From Candidatus Omnitrophota bacterium (GTDB lineage: Bacteria; Omnitrophota; Gorgyraeia; Zapsychrales; Fredricksoniimonadaceae), in the NCBI GenBank assembly GCA_017987425.1, contig JAGNTT010000070.1, forward strand, positions 1 to 9,302: DNA of 9,302 nucleotides, given 5' to 3'. Every line of letters begins with the position of its first letter. Positions within the stretch are counted from its first letter, which is position 1. Position numbers and translations under genes: made by a program. Below the pieces are notes generated by a model. The model did no database searches. It saw nothing but the letters and a program-made list of their open reading frames with translations, and was not told the origin of the DNA. Of the stretch, positions 1 through 6,471 are shown one piece after another.

Positions 1-579
1 TGGGAGGACAGGGTTAAAATATTTCTTTTCCCTGACCGCGAATCTTTTGTGATGACGACGGGACAGAAGCCGTGGTCCAAGGGATACGCCGTGCGTGATT
101 CCAAACTTTTCGAATCGCGCGCGATCGTGACCTACAGTCAGGAAGAGGGCTTTATCGACAATCTTCTGCCGCATGAGATCGCCCATCTGATCGTAAAAGA
201 CTTCATCGGTTTCGAACGGTCTCTGCCGCTGTGGTTCGATGAAGGCATTGCCCAGCAGCAGGAAAAGCCGGATGCCGCCGAGACAGAGGCGATGATCAGG
301 CTCGCCAAAAGCGGGCAGTTTATTCCGTTCGATGTCTTCCAGACAGCGGACATCCGTCAGGAAACCGACGAATTCAAAGTGGCTGTTTTTTATGCTCAAA
401 GCCGTTCAGTGATTGAATTTCTCATCAGAGTTTACGGACAGGAGGCTTTTCAGAGGCTCTGCGTTAATTTAAGAGACGGCATGGATTTTAATGAAGCGCT
501 TAAGAACGCGTATCCGGCCATTATCGATTCCGTGCTGACGCTCGGGGAGAAATGGGCCAACGATATGCAGCAGAAATAA
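1..579 (+). CDS. Peptidase-MA-like zinc metallopeptidase, 5' end missing
   Basis: This is a probable gluzincin-type metallopeptidase. The frame is open from base 1 (reading WEDRVKIFLFPDRESF before the first possible GTG at 49), and this upstream part looks like family sequence, so the gene starts before the window and the GTG at 49 is not its true start. The zinc site is visible: HEIAH (nt 172-186) supplies two histidine ligands and the general-base Glu. About 18 residues later, WFDEG (nt 232-246) supplies the third ligand, Glu at 241-243. The spacing and the Trp-Phe-Asp-Glu-Gly signature are typical of peptidase-MA-like domains, which are usually exported or membrane-linked. After the catalytic core comes a helical region with SRSVIEFLIRVYG, also usual in this family. 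The gene ends 72 bases before gspG, which has its own promoter, so co-transcription is uncertain. The substrate is unknown. Any signal peptide or N-terminal TPR region would lie outside the window. Confidence 0.85.
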   Translation, partial: WEDRVKIFLFPDRESFVMTTGQKPWSKGYAVRDSKLFESRAIVTYSQEEGFIDNLLPHEIAHLIVKDFIGFERSLPLWFDEGIAQQQEKPDAAETEAMIRLAKSGQFIPFDVFQTADIRQETDEFKVAVFYAQSRSVIEFLIRVYGQEAFQRLCVNLRDGMDFNEALKNAYPAIIDSVLTLGEKWANDMQQK

Positions 580-591
580 TCGCGTTGTCAG

Positions 592-619
592 TTGCCAAAT
601 TGCGGTTCTCGGTTAGAAT
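592..619 (+). promoter_or_regulatory. Sigma-70-like promoter for the gspG cluster
   Basis: TTGCCA (592-597) and TAGAAT (614-619) each match the sigma-70 -35 and -10 consensus at five of six positions, with a 16-base spacer. Transcription would start near 626, giving a short leader of about 26 bases that contains the strong Shine-Dalgarno AGGAGGGG (641-648) ahead of the gspG ATG. The position between the protease stop and gspG fits an operon promoter. It is predicted from sequence match only. Confidence 0.55.
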
Positions 620-651
620 GAATACACAATAAGATTTTTTAGGAGGGGAAT

Positions 652-1074
652 ATGTCTTTACCTTTTGCTGGTCGTAAAGGTTTCACGCTCGTTGAAATTA
701 TGCTCGTTGTGATTATTATCGGAGCCCTGTCGGCGATGATTATTCCGCGTCTGACCGGACGCGGCGATCAGGCGAAGGCTTCCGTGGCCAAGGCTGATGT
801 TGAAGCCCATCTGGCAACGGCCCTCAAGTTGTACGAAGTGGATAACGGCAGTTTCCCCTCGACAAGCCAGGGCCTTGCCGCTCTTCGCGTCAAACCGACG
901 TCGAGCCCCGTCCCCAAAAACTGGAACGGTCCTTATATCGAAAAGGATGCTGTTGATCCTTGGGAACGCCCTTACGTGTATGCCTCTCCGGGAGATCATC
1001 GTCCGGATTATGACTTGTATTCCAAGGGCAAAAACGAAAGCGCCGCCGATGACGATATCGTCAATTGGCAATAG
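652..1074 (+). CDS. gspG: GspG, major pseudopilin of the type II secretion system
   Basis: This is the major subunit of the periplasmic pseudopilus. The 140-residue length is normal for GspG. The type III (prepilin) signal has a short basic leader, GRKG at residues 7-10, followed by FTLVE. Cleavage would fall after Gly10, the new N-terminus Phe11 would be methylated, and the conserved Glu+5 is Glu15. A hydrophobic helix runs to about residue 33. The C-terminal half carries the GspG hallmarks: SFPSTSQGLAAL, NGPYIEKD, DPWERPYVY, and a final acidic loop ending DDDIVNW, the region that binds calcium in known GspG proteins. That loop is shorter and less glycine-rich here than usual. These hallmarks favour T2SS over a plain type IV pilin. 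The start is well supported by AGGAGGGG, 3 bases upstream of the ATG. It is the first gene of the cluster and overlaps the probable gspI start. Confidence 0.95.
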   Translation: MSLPFAGRKGFTLVEIMLVVIIIGALSAMIIPRLTGRGDQAKASVAKADVEAHLATALKLYEVDNGSFPSTSQGLAALRVKPTSSPVPKNWNGPYIEKDAVDPWERPYVYASPGDHRPDYDLYSKGKNESAADDDIVNWQ

Positions 1075-1510
1075 GTTGGTCAAGGTTAAGCCTTCCCTCC
1101 AAAGCCAGTCCTCAGGATTCACGTTCATCGAGATCATGACCACGCTCGCGATTTTAGCGGGCGGTGTCGTCATGCTCTACAAATCGTTTTTTTTATGCCT
1201 CGATTACCAGAACCATCTGGCTTTCCGCGCCCGCGCCTCAAACATCATTGAACACAAGATCGCGTTGACCGAGCAGATGCTGCGCGACTACAAAGTCCTT
1301 TCCTTCACGCACGACAGACAGAGAGAAAGTTTTGAATTGAACGGTCATGAGACGACCTACCAGATCGATATTGAGGTTAAACCGATCGGTGAAGAGGCGT
1401 ACTTGTATCAGACGGAAGTCGCGATTTCATGGAAAGAAAGCAAGAGAGATGTGACTCTCAGGCGTTCGGCCTACATTTCCAGTCTGACTTCAATCCGCAG
1501 TGCTTCATAA
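1049..1510 (+). CDS. gspI: GspI-like minor pseudopilin
   Basis: This is a probable minor pseudopilin of the pseudopilus tip complex, 153 residues. The prepilin motif is clear: SSG|FTFIE, with cleavage after Gly23 and Glu+5 at Glu28, followed by a hydrophobic helix (MTTLAILAGGVVMLY). After the helix, RARASNIIEHKI resembles the GspI stretch in which A-x-x-LAE-x-K follows the helix. The C-terminal beta-rich part ends with ISWKES and a final strand, as in GspI. The position between gspG and gspJ supports GspI, although GspH would also be possible by position alone. The ATG at 1049 overlaps gspG by 26 bases and gives a long 23-residue leader with only a weak GAAAG (1036-1040) ahead of it. A TTG at 1076, just after the gspG stop, would give a more usual 14-residue leader but has no ribosome site. 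The frame stays open upstream inside gspG, but that extension is the shadow of gspG. Confidence 0.82.
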   Translation: MTISSIGNRLVKVKPSLQSQSSGFTFIEIMTTLAILAGGVVMLYKSFFLCLDYQNHLAFRARASNIIEHKIALTEQMLRDYKVLSFTHDRQRESFELNGHETTYQIDIEVKPIGEEAYLYQTEVAISWKESKRDVTLRRSAYISSLTSIRSAS

Positions 1511-1525
1511 CATACCGGACTAACG

Positions 1526-2131
1526 ATGCGCATTAAATGGTGCAGAAAAAAATTCGGGTTTACTCTCATCGAGATCTTGCTAACCGTCTCGCTTTTTTCG
1601 CTTTGTTCGTTTGCCATCTATAAAGTTTTTGCCGGCGGCGTCAAGCTCTGGGCGCGTTCCCAGTATTTTGCCGTCGAAGAAGACGTCGCCATATTTCTCG
1701 ACAAGTTTTCCGAGGATTTAAGAAACAGTTTTTATTATACGGGCATAAATTTCAAGGGCATGCAGGGCCAGTTGACGGTGCCCGCGTTTGTGACCACTCA
1801 GGCTGACGAGCGGTCCATGGATGCGGATCAAGGGCCGGTGACTCAGATCGGAGCGGTTAAATACTATTACGATTATGAAACACACACCATTCACCGCGCC
1901 CAGGCGAATTATTCCCAGGCGCTCAAAGGAAGTTTCGCGGACGACAGAGTCCTTGTCAAAGCGGTGACCGGCCTGAGATTTATTTACTATATCCCCGGGG
2001 CGGAAGGGGTTGATCCTTACACCAAGATGGAGGATGTCATTCCTTCGGCCGTGTACGTGGAAATCAAGTACAACGACGGGCGTTCCGAACAGCAGACGGG
2101 AAGGTTCATCTCCATTCCCGTCGGGATTTAG
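1526..2131 (+). CDS. gspJ: GspJ-like minor pseudopilin
   Basis: This is a minor pseudopilin expected to sit near the pseudopilus tip with GspI and GspK. It has 201 residues, in the GspJ range. The prepilin signal is a short basic leader (MRIKWCRKKFG) cleaved after Gly11, then FTLIE with Glu+5 at Glu16 and a hydrophobic helix to about residue 33. GspJ-like features follow: an LDKFSEDLRNS stretch (the R-x-L/D-L-R-N type region), a middle section running from AVKYYYDYETHTIHRA, and VTGLRFIYYIPG, where GspJ proteins typically read V-x-x-L-x-F-x-Y. The C-terminus has a typical closing strand, SAVYVEIKYNDG. It lies 15 bases after gspI and probably on the same transcript. There is no good Shine-Dalgarno before the ATG, which suggests translational coupling. 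The 126-base gap that follows is unusual for this cluster. Confidence 0.88.
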   Translation: MRIKWCRKKFGFTLIEILLTVSLFSLCSFAIYKVFAGGVKLWARSQYFAVEEDVAIFLDKFSEDLRNSFYYTGINFKGMQGQLTVPAFVTTQADERSMDADQGPVTQIGAVKYYYDYETHTIHRAQANYSQALKGSFADDRVLVKAVTGLRFIYYIPGAEGVDPYTKMEDVIPSAVYVEIKYNDGRSEQQTGRFISIPVGI

Positions 2132-2155
2132 GATTTATTGAATACATAACTTGAG

Positions 2156-2234
2156 GGTCACAAAGACAAAAGACAGACGTCACAAAACGATTACTCACTG
2201 GTTTAAGAATATTTGTGACCTTGTGTCTTGTGAC
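2156..2234. repeat. Nested inverted repeat in the gspJ-gspK gap
   Basis: Two arm pairs are nested. The outer left arm GTCACAAAGACA (2157-2168) pairs with TGTCTTGTGAC (2224-2234), perfect apart from one bulged A. The inner arm GTCACAAA (2179-2186) pairs with TTTGTGAC (2212-2219). The central loop is 25 bases (2187-2211). GGTCACAAA (2156-2164) is also an exact complement of TTTGTGACC (2212-2220), so alternative pairings exist. It fills most of the 126-base gap and has no U-run after the stem, so it is not a classical intrinsic terminator. It may be a dispersed intergenic palindrome or an RNA processing or attenuation element. Its function is unknown. Confidence 0.75.
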
Positions 2235-2257
2235 TTCTTGAAGAAACCATTGAGATA

Positions 2258-3286
2258 ATGAACATGCGTTCCACGAACGGCCAAAAAGGCGCGGTCCTTA
2301 TTTTTGTGTTGTGGGTCTTGAGTTTTCTCGCCGTTCTGGCGGTGAACTTAGGTTACGGTGTGCGTCAGAAGATGACGTTTATGAAACGCATCGAGTCGCG
2401 CAGTCAGGCCCAGCATGTTGTCGAGGGCGGCGTCAAGGTCGCAGTCACGCTCTTGCTTAATGATCTTCAGCGCAACCAGTTTCAGTACACGGCTGCGGCT
2501 AAAACGTTCCGTCACAATAATCCGAGCCGTTTCGCCGACATCCGGATGGAGGATGGAAGCTGCGAGGTCAGTTATCCCGTCGGAACGCCGTCAACCTCGC
2601 AGGACAGGATGTTCGGTGTCATCGACGAAGAAAGCAAGATCAACGTGAACACCGCCGATAAGTTGACACTTCAGTCAATCATTTCGCAGGTGCTTGTGGT
2701 CGACGACAATTATGCCGAGAAGCTGGCGGAGTCAATTTATGACTGGCGCCAGCTGGGCGACAGCGAGATCAAGGGATTCACCGGCGATGATTATTATTCC
2801 AACCTGAAATTTCCCTATCCCAAGAAAAGCCTGCCGTTCGAAATGCCGGATGAACTGCTTTTGATCAAAGGTATGGACCGCGCAAAATACGAAATCTTAA
2901 GAAATTTTGTAACGGTCTACGGCAACGGCCAGGTGAATGTTAACACTGCGTCAAAACAGGTCTTGATCGCGCTCGGTCTCAATGAGACTGTTGCCGACAA
3001 AATACTTGCGCAGCGCCGGGGCCCGGACGGTGTCGACAATACGGCGGACGACCATATGTTTTACAGGACCTTCGACATCGCGACAGAGGTCAATGCTTAT
3101 GCCAAAATGGAGGACGCCGAAATGCGCATGATCGACAGTCTCAATCAGCGGGGCGTGCTCGGAACTAATTCCTATTACTTCACAGTTAATTGTTTGGCTT
3201 TTTTAAAAGGCACAAATGAAAAAAGAAGGGCTGTTGTAACCTTCAGCTCGACGGATAATCGTATTGTTTACTGGAATGAAAAATAA
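2258..3286 (+). CDS. gspK: GspK-like minor pseudopilin
   Basis: This is the large minor pseudopilin that caps the pseudopilus tip with GspI and GspJ, 342 residues, as usual for GspK. The leader ends KG at residues 10-11 and the mature protein begins AVLIF. Glu+5 is replaced by Phe16, which is expected, because GspK characteristically lacks that Glu. The hydrophobic segment is IFVLWVLSFLAVLAV, followed by the family-type GVRQKM and an S-x-A-Q/E region. Two helix-hairpin-helix-like segments typical of GspK are visible: INVNTA (128-133), followed by a YAEKLAESIYDWR stretch, and VNVNTA (226-231), followed by VADKILAQR. An acidic loop GPDGVDNTADD (255-265) looks like a metal-binding loop. The ATG at 2258 is the likely start; an in-frame ATG at 2264 would also work. 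It is separated from gspJ by a repeat-bearing gap, so expression could differ from that of the genes upstream. Confidence 0.93.
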   Translation: MNMRSTNGQKGAVLIFVLWVLSFLAVLAVNLGYGVRQKMTFMKRIESRSQAQHVVEGGVKVAVTLLLNDLQRNQFQYTAAAKTFRHNNPSRFADIRMEDGSCEVSYPVGTPSTSQDRMFGVIDEESKINVNTADKLTLQSIISQVLVVDDNYAEKLAESIYDWRQLGDSEIKGFTGDDYYSNLKFPYPKKSLPFEMPDELLLIKGMDRAKYEILRNFVTVYGNGQVNVNTASKQVLIALGLNETVADKILAQRRGPDGVDNTADDHMFYRTFDIATEVNAYAKMEDAEMRMIDSLNQRGVLGTNSYYFTVNCLAFLKGTNEKRRAVVTFSSTDNRIVYWNEK

Positions 3287-3297
3287 TTGTTTTTTTG

Positions 3298-3327
3298 TTG
3301 GAGTGTGCGGCAAAGTCGAAGTATAAT
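3298..3327 (+). promoter_or_regulatory. Possible internal promoter before gspL
   Basis: A perfect TATAAT -10 hexamer lies at 3322-3327 in the 66-base gap between gspK and gspL. The best -35 at an acceptable distance is the poor TTGGAG (3298-3303) with an 18-base spacer. Transcription would start near 3334 and leave room for the ribosome site at 3341-3350. The weak -35 makes this tentative. It would let gspL, gspM and the TPR gene be expressed apart from the pseudopilins. Confidence 0.4.
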
Positions 3328-3340
3328 CCGTTTAACTTTA

Positions 3341-3350
3341 GAAAGAGAGA
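3341..3350 (+). promoter_or_regulatory. Ribosome binding site fixing the gspL start at 3353
   Basis: The purine-rich GAAAGAGAGA ends two bases before the ATG at 3353. It identifies MFNQDQDYL as the real N-terminus and argues against the in-frame ATG at 3287, whose first 22 residues (MFFCWSVRQS...) resemble no PilM or GspL N-terminus and begin directly at the gspK stop. Confidence 0.6.
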
Positions 3351-3352
3351 TC

Positions 3353-4870
3353 ATGTTTAATCAAGATCAAGATTATTTGAGTATATGCCTCACCGAGCAA
3401 TCCATTAAAATTGCTCAGGTCAAAAGTTCCGGCGCCGTCGTCAAGGTTGTGCGACGCGACGTAACGGGCGTTTCGGGCGATGCTCTCACCGGTGAATTAA
3501 GAGTCGCGCTCTCCGGGTTCAATGCCAAAAAATCGCATGTTCTGTGCGTGATCCCGGCAAGTGTCGCCACCACCAAAAATATAGAAGTTCCTTCCGTTGA
3601 TCCCGAAGAAATCAAGTCCATCATTAATCTGCAGGCCGCGCGCCACACACCGTTTTCCCGCGATGAAATTTTGGTCGGCCACATCAATCTGGGATCCTAT
3701 CAAGCCAACTTTACGAAAGTCCTTCTCGTCATCGTTAATCGCAATGTCGTCAAAGAACGCCTGAGAGTTTTCGAGGCCGCCGGCTTAAGCGTCCATAAAG
3801 TGGTTTTTGAGCCGGAAGGCACCGCGCGTTTTTATGCCAAAGCTTTGGGAGTTAAAAGAGAAAGCGCGCCCGTCGGTATTATTGATGTCGGCGCTCAATC
3901 GACCACATTTATTATCGAGTCCCGCGGGACGGCAGCCGCCTGCCGCAGCATTCCGATCGGCATCTCGGCTTTGTCCAGACAGGGTGCCGAGGCAAGAGAT
4001 AAGCTCATTAATGAAATTAAAACATCCCTGGATGCGTATAAGGATGAAGACATCGACAGGCAGCCGGCATATTTTATTCTGACATCTGGTCAGAGCATTG
4101 TTAAGGATCTGCAGCCGTCATTGGCCTCCGCCGTCGGCACTCCGGTTCAGGTAACCCCTTTTGCCGATCATTTAAAAGCGGGCGGCGGGGTTCGCAAAAA
4201 ACTCGACGCTGATTTCAGCGACGACACGATGGCGGACGTTATGGGTCCCGGGGCAACCGCCTCGCGCGCGGAAGTCAACCTGATTCCCGAAGAGATTCTG
4301 ATGAAGCGCAACGTCGAGGAGCAGAGCAAGGAAGCCATGGTAGCGGGTGTTCTCGCGGTGGCTGTGCTGATTCTCGTCGGACTCATCCTTGGTTCCAAAA
4401 ATTATTTCAAGGAAACGTTCCTCAAGAAAAATCTTCAGGCCAAATATGCCGGACAGCGCAAGGAAGTCGCTGATCTGCAGGAAGAACTTCGCCGTAACAC
4501 CATGGTTAAGAATTTATTGGACAGCCGTTTAAGTTCACTGCAGGTTCTGCGCGGACTCTACGCCGTTATCCCGAACGACATTTATCTCAATACGGTGACA
4601 CAGGCCGAAGACGGTACAGTCACGGTCAGCGGGATCGCGGAAACTACCTCGCGCGTGTATGCCTTCGTCAGCTCTTTAAGCGAATCCAAATTCTTCGACG
4701 GGGTCAAAACGAAAGCCACCTCCGGTAAAAAAGACCGCGGCAAGGATCTCATCGCTTTTGAAATCGAATTTGTCTTAAGCGCCAACGTTCCTGAAGGAAA
4801 TGATTTTAAGCTCAATGACAAGACATTAAAAACACCGCCTCAGCCTGCGGAAGGGGCCAAAGGAACATGA
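3353..4870 (+). CDS. gspL: GspL-type assembly-platform protein built as a PilM-PilN fusion
   Basis: This is an inner-membrane platform protein of 505 residues that would link the cytoplasmic ATPase to the pseudopilus base. Residues 1 to about 290 form a PilM-like actin-fold domain: DYLSICLTEQSIKIAQVK at the N-terminus, the PilM signature VPSVDPEEIKSIINLQ (79-94) leading to ARHTPF (96-101), and VGIIDVGAQSTTFII with Asp178 and Gly180 of the nucleotide-phosphate loop. Residues from about 306 on are PilN-like: VNLIP (308-312), equivalent to the PilN INLLP peptide that docks on PilM, then one membrane helix (about 328-347), a coiled coil, and a periplasmic ferredoxin-like domain with LYAVIPNDIYLNTV and a VTVSGIA strand. 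GspL is known to correspond to PilM plus PilN, so the fusion is expected. Retention of both the phosphate loop and the docking motif is the unusual part. It overlaps gspM by ATGA. Calling it PilMN of a type IV pilus is the alternative, but the GspG hallmarks next door favour T2SS. Confidence 0.9.
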   Translation: MFNQDQDYLSICLTEQSIKIAQVKSSGAVVKVVRRDVTGVSGDALTGELRVALSGFNAKKSHVLCVIPASVATTKNIEVPSVDPEEIKSIINLQAARHTPFSRDEILVGHINLGSYQANFTKVLLVIVNRNVVKERLRVFEAAGLSVHKVVFEPEGTARFYAKALGVKRESAPVGIIDVGAQSTTFIIESRGTAAACRSIPIGISALSRQGAEARDKLINEIKTSLDAYKDEDIDRQPAYFILTSGQSIVKDLQPSLASAVGTPVQVTPFADHLKAGGGVRKKLDADFSDDTMADVMGPGATASRAEVNLIPEEILMKRNVEEQSKEAMVAGVLAVAVLILVGLILGSKNYFKETFLKKNLQAKYAGQRKEVADLQEELRRNTMVKNLLDSRLSSLQVLRGLYAVIPNDIYLNTVTQAEDGTVTVSGIAETTSRVYAFVSSLSESKFFDGVKTKATSGKKDRGKDLIAFEIEFVLSANVPEGNDFKLNDKTLKTPPQPAEGAKGT

Positions 4871-5490
4871 ACCAGTTTTTCGCCAATATGACACCTTTGC
4901 GGCGTATATTGTTTTACACCGCCGTCTTTTTTGTGATCGCCCTTTTATTCGACTGGCTTTTGATCGGCCCGACGGTCGCCAAACGCGCCAAGCTCGATGA
5001 CAGCATTGCCCAGGAAAAAGAATCCATCAAGGGCGACATCAAGATGCTTTCTTACAAGGGAAAGATCGCCAAAGAAAAAGAAGTCCTCTCGACATACTTT
5101 ACAAATGACCTTCCCAAAGAAGAAGATGTCATGGCGGATTTTTTGGGAAAGCTTGATTCCTTTGTTAAGGAAACCGGTTTGAGTGTCCAGAAAAATAATC
5201 GTTCCGCCGATCCTGCTGAGGAAGCCAAAGACGGCAAAGCACCCGATTATCTGGTGTATAAAGCCGATCTTGAATGTTCCGGCAATATCGAAGACATTGC
5301 GAAGCTCATTTACCGGATTGATACATCGAAGGAATTTCTCAAGATCCTCAAAATCAATCTGGCCATGAAAAAGAACGGTGAAGTCGAGGAAATGAGAGCC
5401 GTCATGACGGTGGCCAAATATATAGTTCCTTCCGATAAGACGCTTCTGGCATCCAAAGCCACCCCCGCGCCTGAAGCGGCTGCTCGTTAA
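4867..5490 (+). CDS. gspM: GspM/PilO-like assembly-platform protein
   Basis: This is the membrane partner of GspL, 207 residues. A short cytoplasmic N-terminus precedes one membrane helix (about residues 14-33, ILFYTAVFFVIALLFDWLLI). A charged coiled-coil stretch follows (about 38-75, rich in Lys and Glu). The periplasmic domain is PilO-like: VMADFLGKLDSFVKETGLSV, a variable polar loop, YKADLECSGNIEDIAKLIYRID, and a closing strand pair LKINLAMKKN and MRAVMTVAKYIV. This is the pattern of the ferredoxin-like domain shared by PilO and GspM. The tail is Ala/Pro-rich (ATPAPEAAAR). The start codon overlaps the gspL stop as ATGA, so translation is almost certainly coupled and the two proteins made in similar amounts, which suits their heterodimer. 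PilO and GspM cannot be told apart from this sequence alone; context gives GspM. Confidence 0.85.
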   Translation: MNQFFANMTPLRRILFYTAVFFVIALLFDWLLIGPTVAKRAKLDDSIAQEKESIKGDIKMLSYKGKIAKEKEVLSTYFTNDLPKEEDVMADFLGKLDSFVKETGLSVQKNNRSADPAEEAKDGKAPDYLVYKADLECSGNIEDIAKLIYRIDTSKEFLKILKINLAMKKNGEVEEMRAVMTVAKYIVPSDKTLLASKATPAPEAAAR

Positions 5491-5511
5491 TTATTCTTCC
5501 AAGGTTGACGT

Positions 5512-6351
5512 ATGCGTGTGTATCCTTCCAGGAATTTTTTTTCATCCTTAGCATTAGTTGTGTGTCTGTCTTTCGCCCTTTGGGCGGGAGGAACGGCGCA
5601 CGCTCAAGAGATCAAAGATCTTTTCGAAGGGGCGAGCCAGGCATTTTCCGAAGGCAATTACGAAAAAGCGATTGCGGATTACGAGCGCATTATTGAAATC
5701 AATCCGAATTTCGCGCCAGCTTATAACGCTATGGGGCTGGCGATGAAGATCAGGGGTGATTCTGACGGCGATGTGATGTTCTATTTCAAGAAAGCGGTCG
5801 AGCTGGATCCTAATTTTCTTCCATCTTACGATAATCTTGGAAAGCTGTACTATTCCGCCGGCGACATTGACGCCGCTGAAGAAAATTTTAAGAAGGGGCT
5901 GGCGCTTGATCCGGAAAACGAAAGTCTGACGCTATCGCTCGGATGGATTTATCTTTTGGGCCGCAATGACGCCGATGCCGCGAAGAAATATTTCACTAAG
6001 ATCGTGAATAAGTCAGGGGCTGCCATGGCGTATTTCGGTCAGGGCATCTGCCTTATGTCAGATAACAAACGTATGGAAGTGATTGATATTGTCACCAAGT
6101 TGCGCGGCATGAGCCAGGAAGGTCTGGCCCGCGACCTTGAGACCATGCTTCGAGAGAACAGGTCGCTCATCCGTACGGAAGTTCCCAACGCCTCGTCGAT
6201 CCGCACCGTTAAGAATGAAGAGGCCCCCAAACCCGCATCGTCCGCCAAACCAACCTCAGATCAAACCCGTCCCAAACCACCCGATTCGTTGTCCGAATAC
6301 GACGAGAACGGACAGCTGCGTGTCCGCCTGCTCGATAAACTTCCCGAGTAA
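5512..6351 (+). CDS. Exported TPR-repeat protein, possible secretion-assembly factor
   Basis: This is a 279-residue periplasmic protein of unknown exact role. A Sec signal peptide is clear: a basic start (MRVYPSR), a hydrophobic core at 12-25, and a probable cleavage after Ala31 (AHA|QE). Four tetratricopeptide repeats follow at roughly 34-66, 67-101, 102-136 and 137-169, with the usual aromatic, Gly/Ala and Pro positions (GNYEKAIADYERIIEINPN; SYDNLGKLYYSAGDIDAAEENF; EINPN, ELDPN and LDPEN turns). A weaker fifth helical pair may lie at 170-205. The C-terminal 60 residues are a Pro/Lys/Ser-rich, probably disordered linker ending in YDENGQLRVRLLDKLPE, which may be a binding tail. It lies 21 bases after gspM with a modest AAGG ribosome site and is likely part of the operon. 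TPR pilotins (PilF/PilW, Tgl) assist secretin assembly in pili, but those are lipoproteins and this one has no lipobox, so the analogy is only positional. Confidence 0.8.
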   Translation: MRVYPSRNFFSSLALVVCLSFALWAGGTAHAQEIKDLFEGASQAFSEGNYEKAIADYERIIEINPNFAPAYNAMGLAMKIRGDSDGDVMFYFKKAVELDPNFLPSYDNLGKLYYSAGDIDAAEENFKKGLALDPENESLTLSLGWIYLLGRNDADAAKKYFTKIVNKSGAAMAYFGQGICLMSDNKRMEVIDIVTKLRGMSQEGLARDLETMLRENRSLIRTEVPNASSIRTVKNEEAPKPASSAKPTSDQTRPKPPDSLSEYDENGQLRVRLLDKLPE

Positions 6352-6460
6352 AGTTTTTCCCATGTTTGTGGTATAAAGAATAGGAGACATGACCTGAGAT
6401 AAGGTTGCGTCGCGCGTCCTTGGAATTCCATTTTTGCGATCTAAAAAGCGGCACTATTAT

Positions 6461-6466
6461 TGAGGT
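6461..6466 (+). promoter_or_regulatory. Ribosome binding site supporting a GTG start
   Basis: TGAGGT lies five bases before the GTG at 6472. No ATG lies between this site and the membrane segment of the protein, so GTG is chosen as the start of the transpeptidase-fold gene. Confidence 0.55.
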
Positions 6467-6471
6467 AGACT

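Noticed and set aside
797..1048. Upstream extension of gspI inside gspG
   Set aside because: Its translation has no pseudopilin features, and a leader of over 100 residues would not fit prepilin processing. The ATG at 1049 is preferred.
658..1173. Long antisense reading frame opposite gspG and gspI
   Set aside because: It mirrors clear pseudopilin coding sequence, has no recognisable domain and no ribosome site.
3284..3300. T-run after gspK as an intrinsic terminator
   Set aside because: No GC-rich stem precedes the T-run.
5512..5604. Lipoprotein signal in the TPR protein (Cys18)
   Set aside because: The Cys lies mid-helix preceded by Val-Val, not a lipobox. An AHA|QE signal peptidase I site fits better.
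6421..6430. Ten-base perfect palindrome TGGAATTCCA in the gap before the transpeptidase-fold gene
   Set aside because: It is short, single-copy in the window and has no linked promoter, so it is compatible with chance.
6455..6460. TATTAT as a -10 box for the transpeptidase-fold gene
   Set aside because: Transcription would begin after the TGAGGT ribosome site, and no good -35 lies at the right distance. The TATAAA at 6372-6377 also lacks a credible -35.
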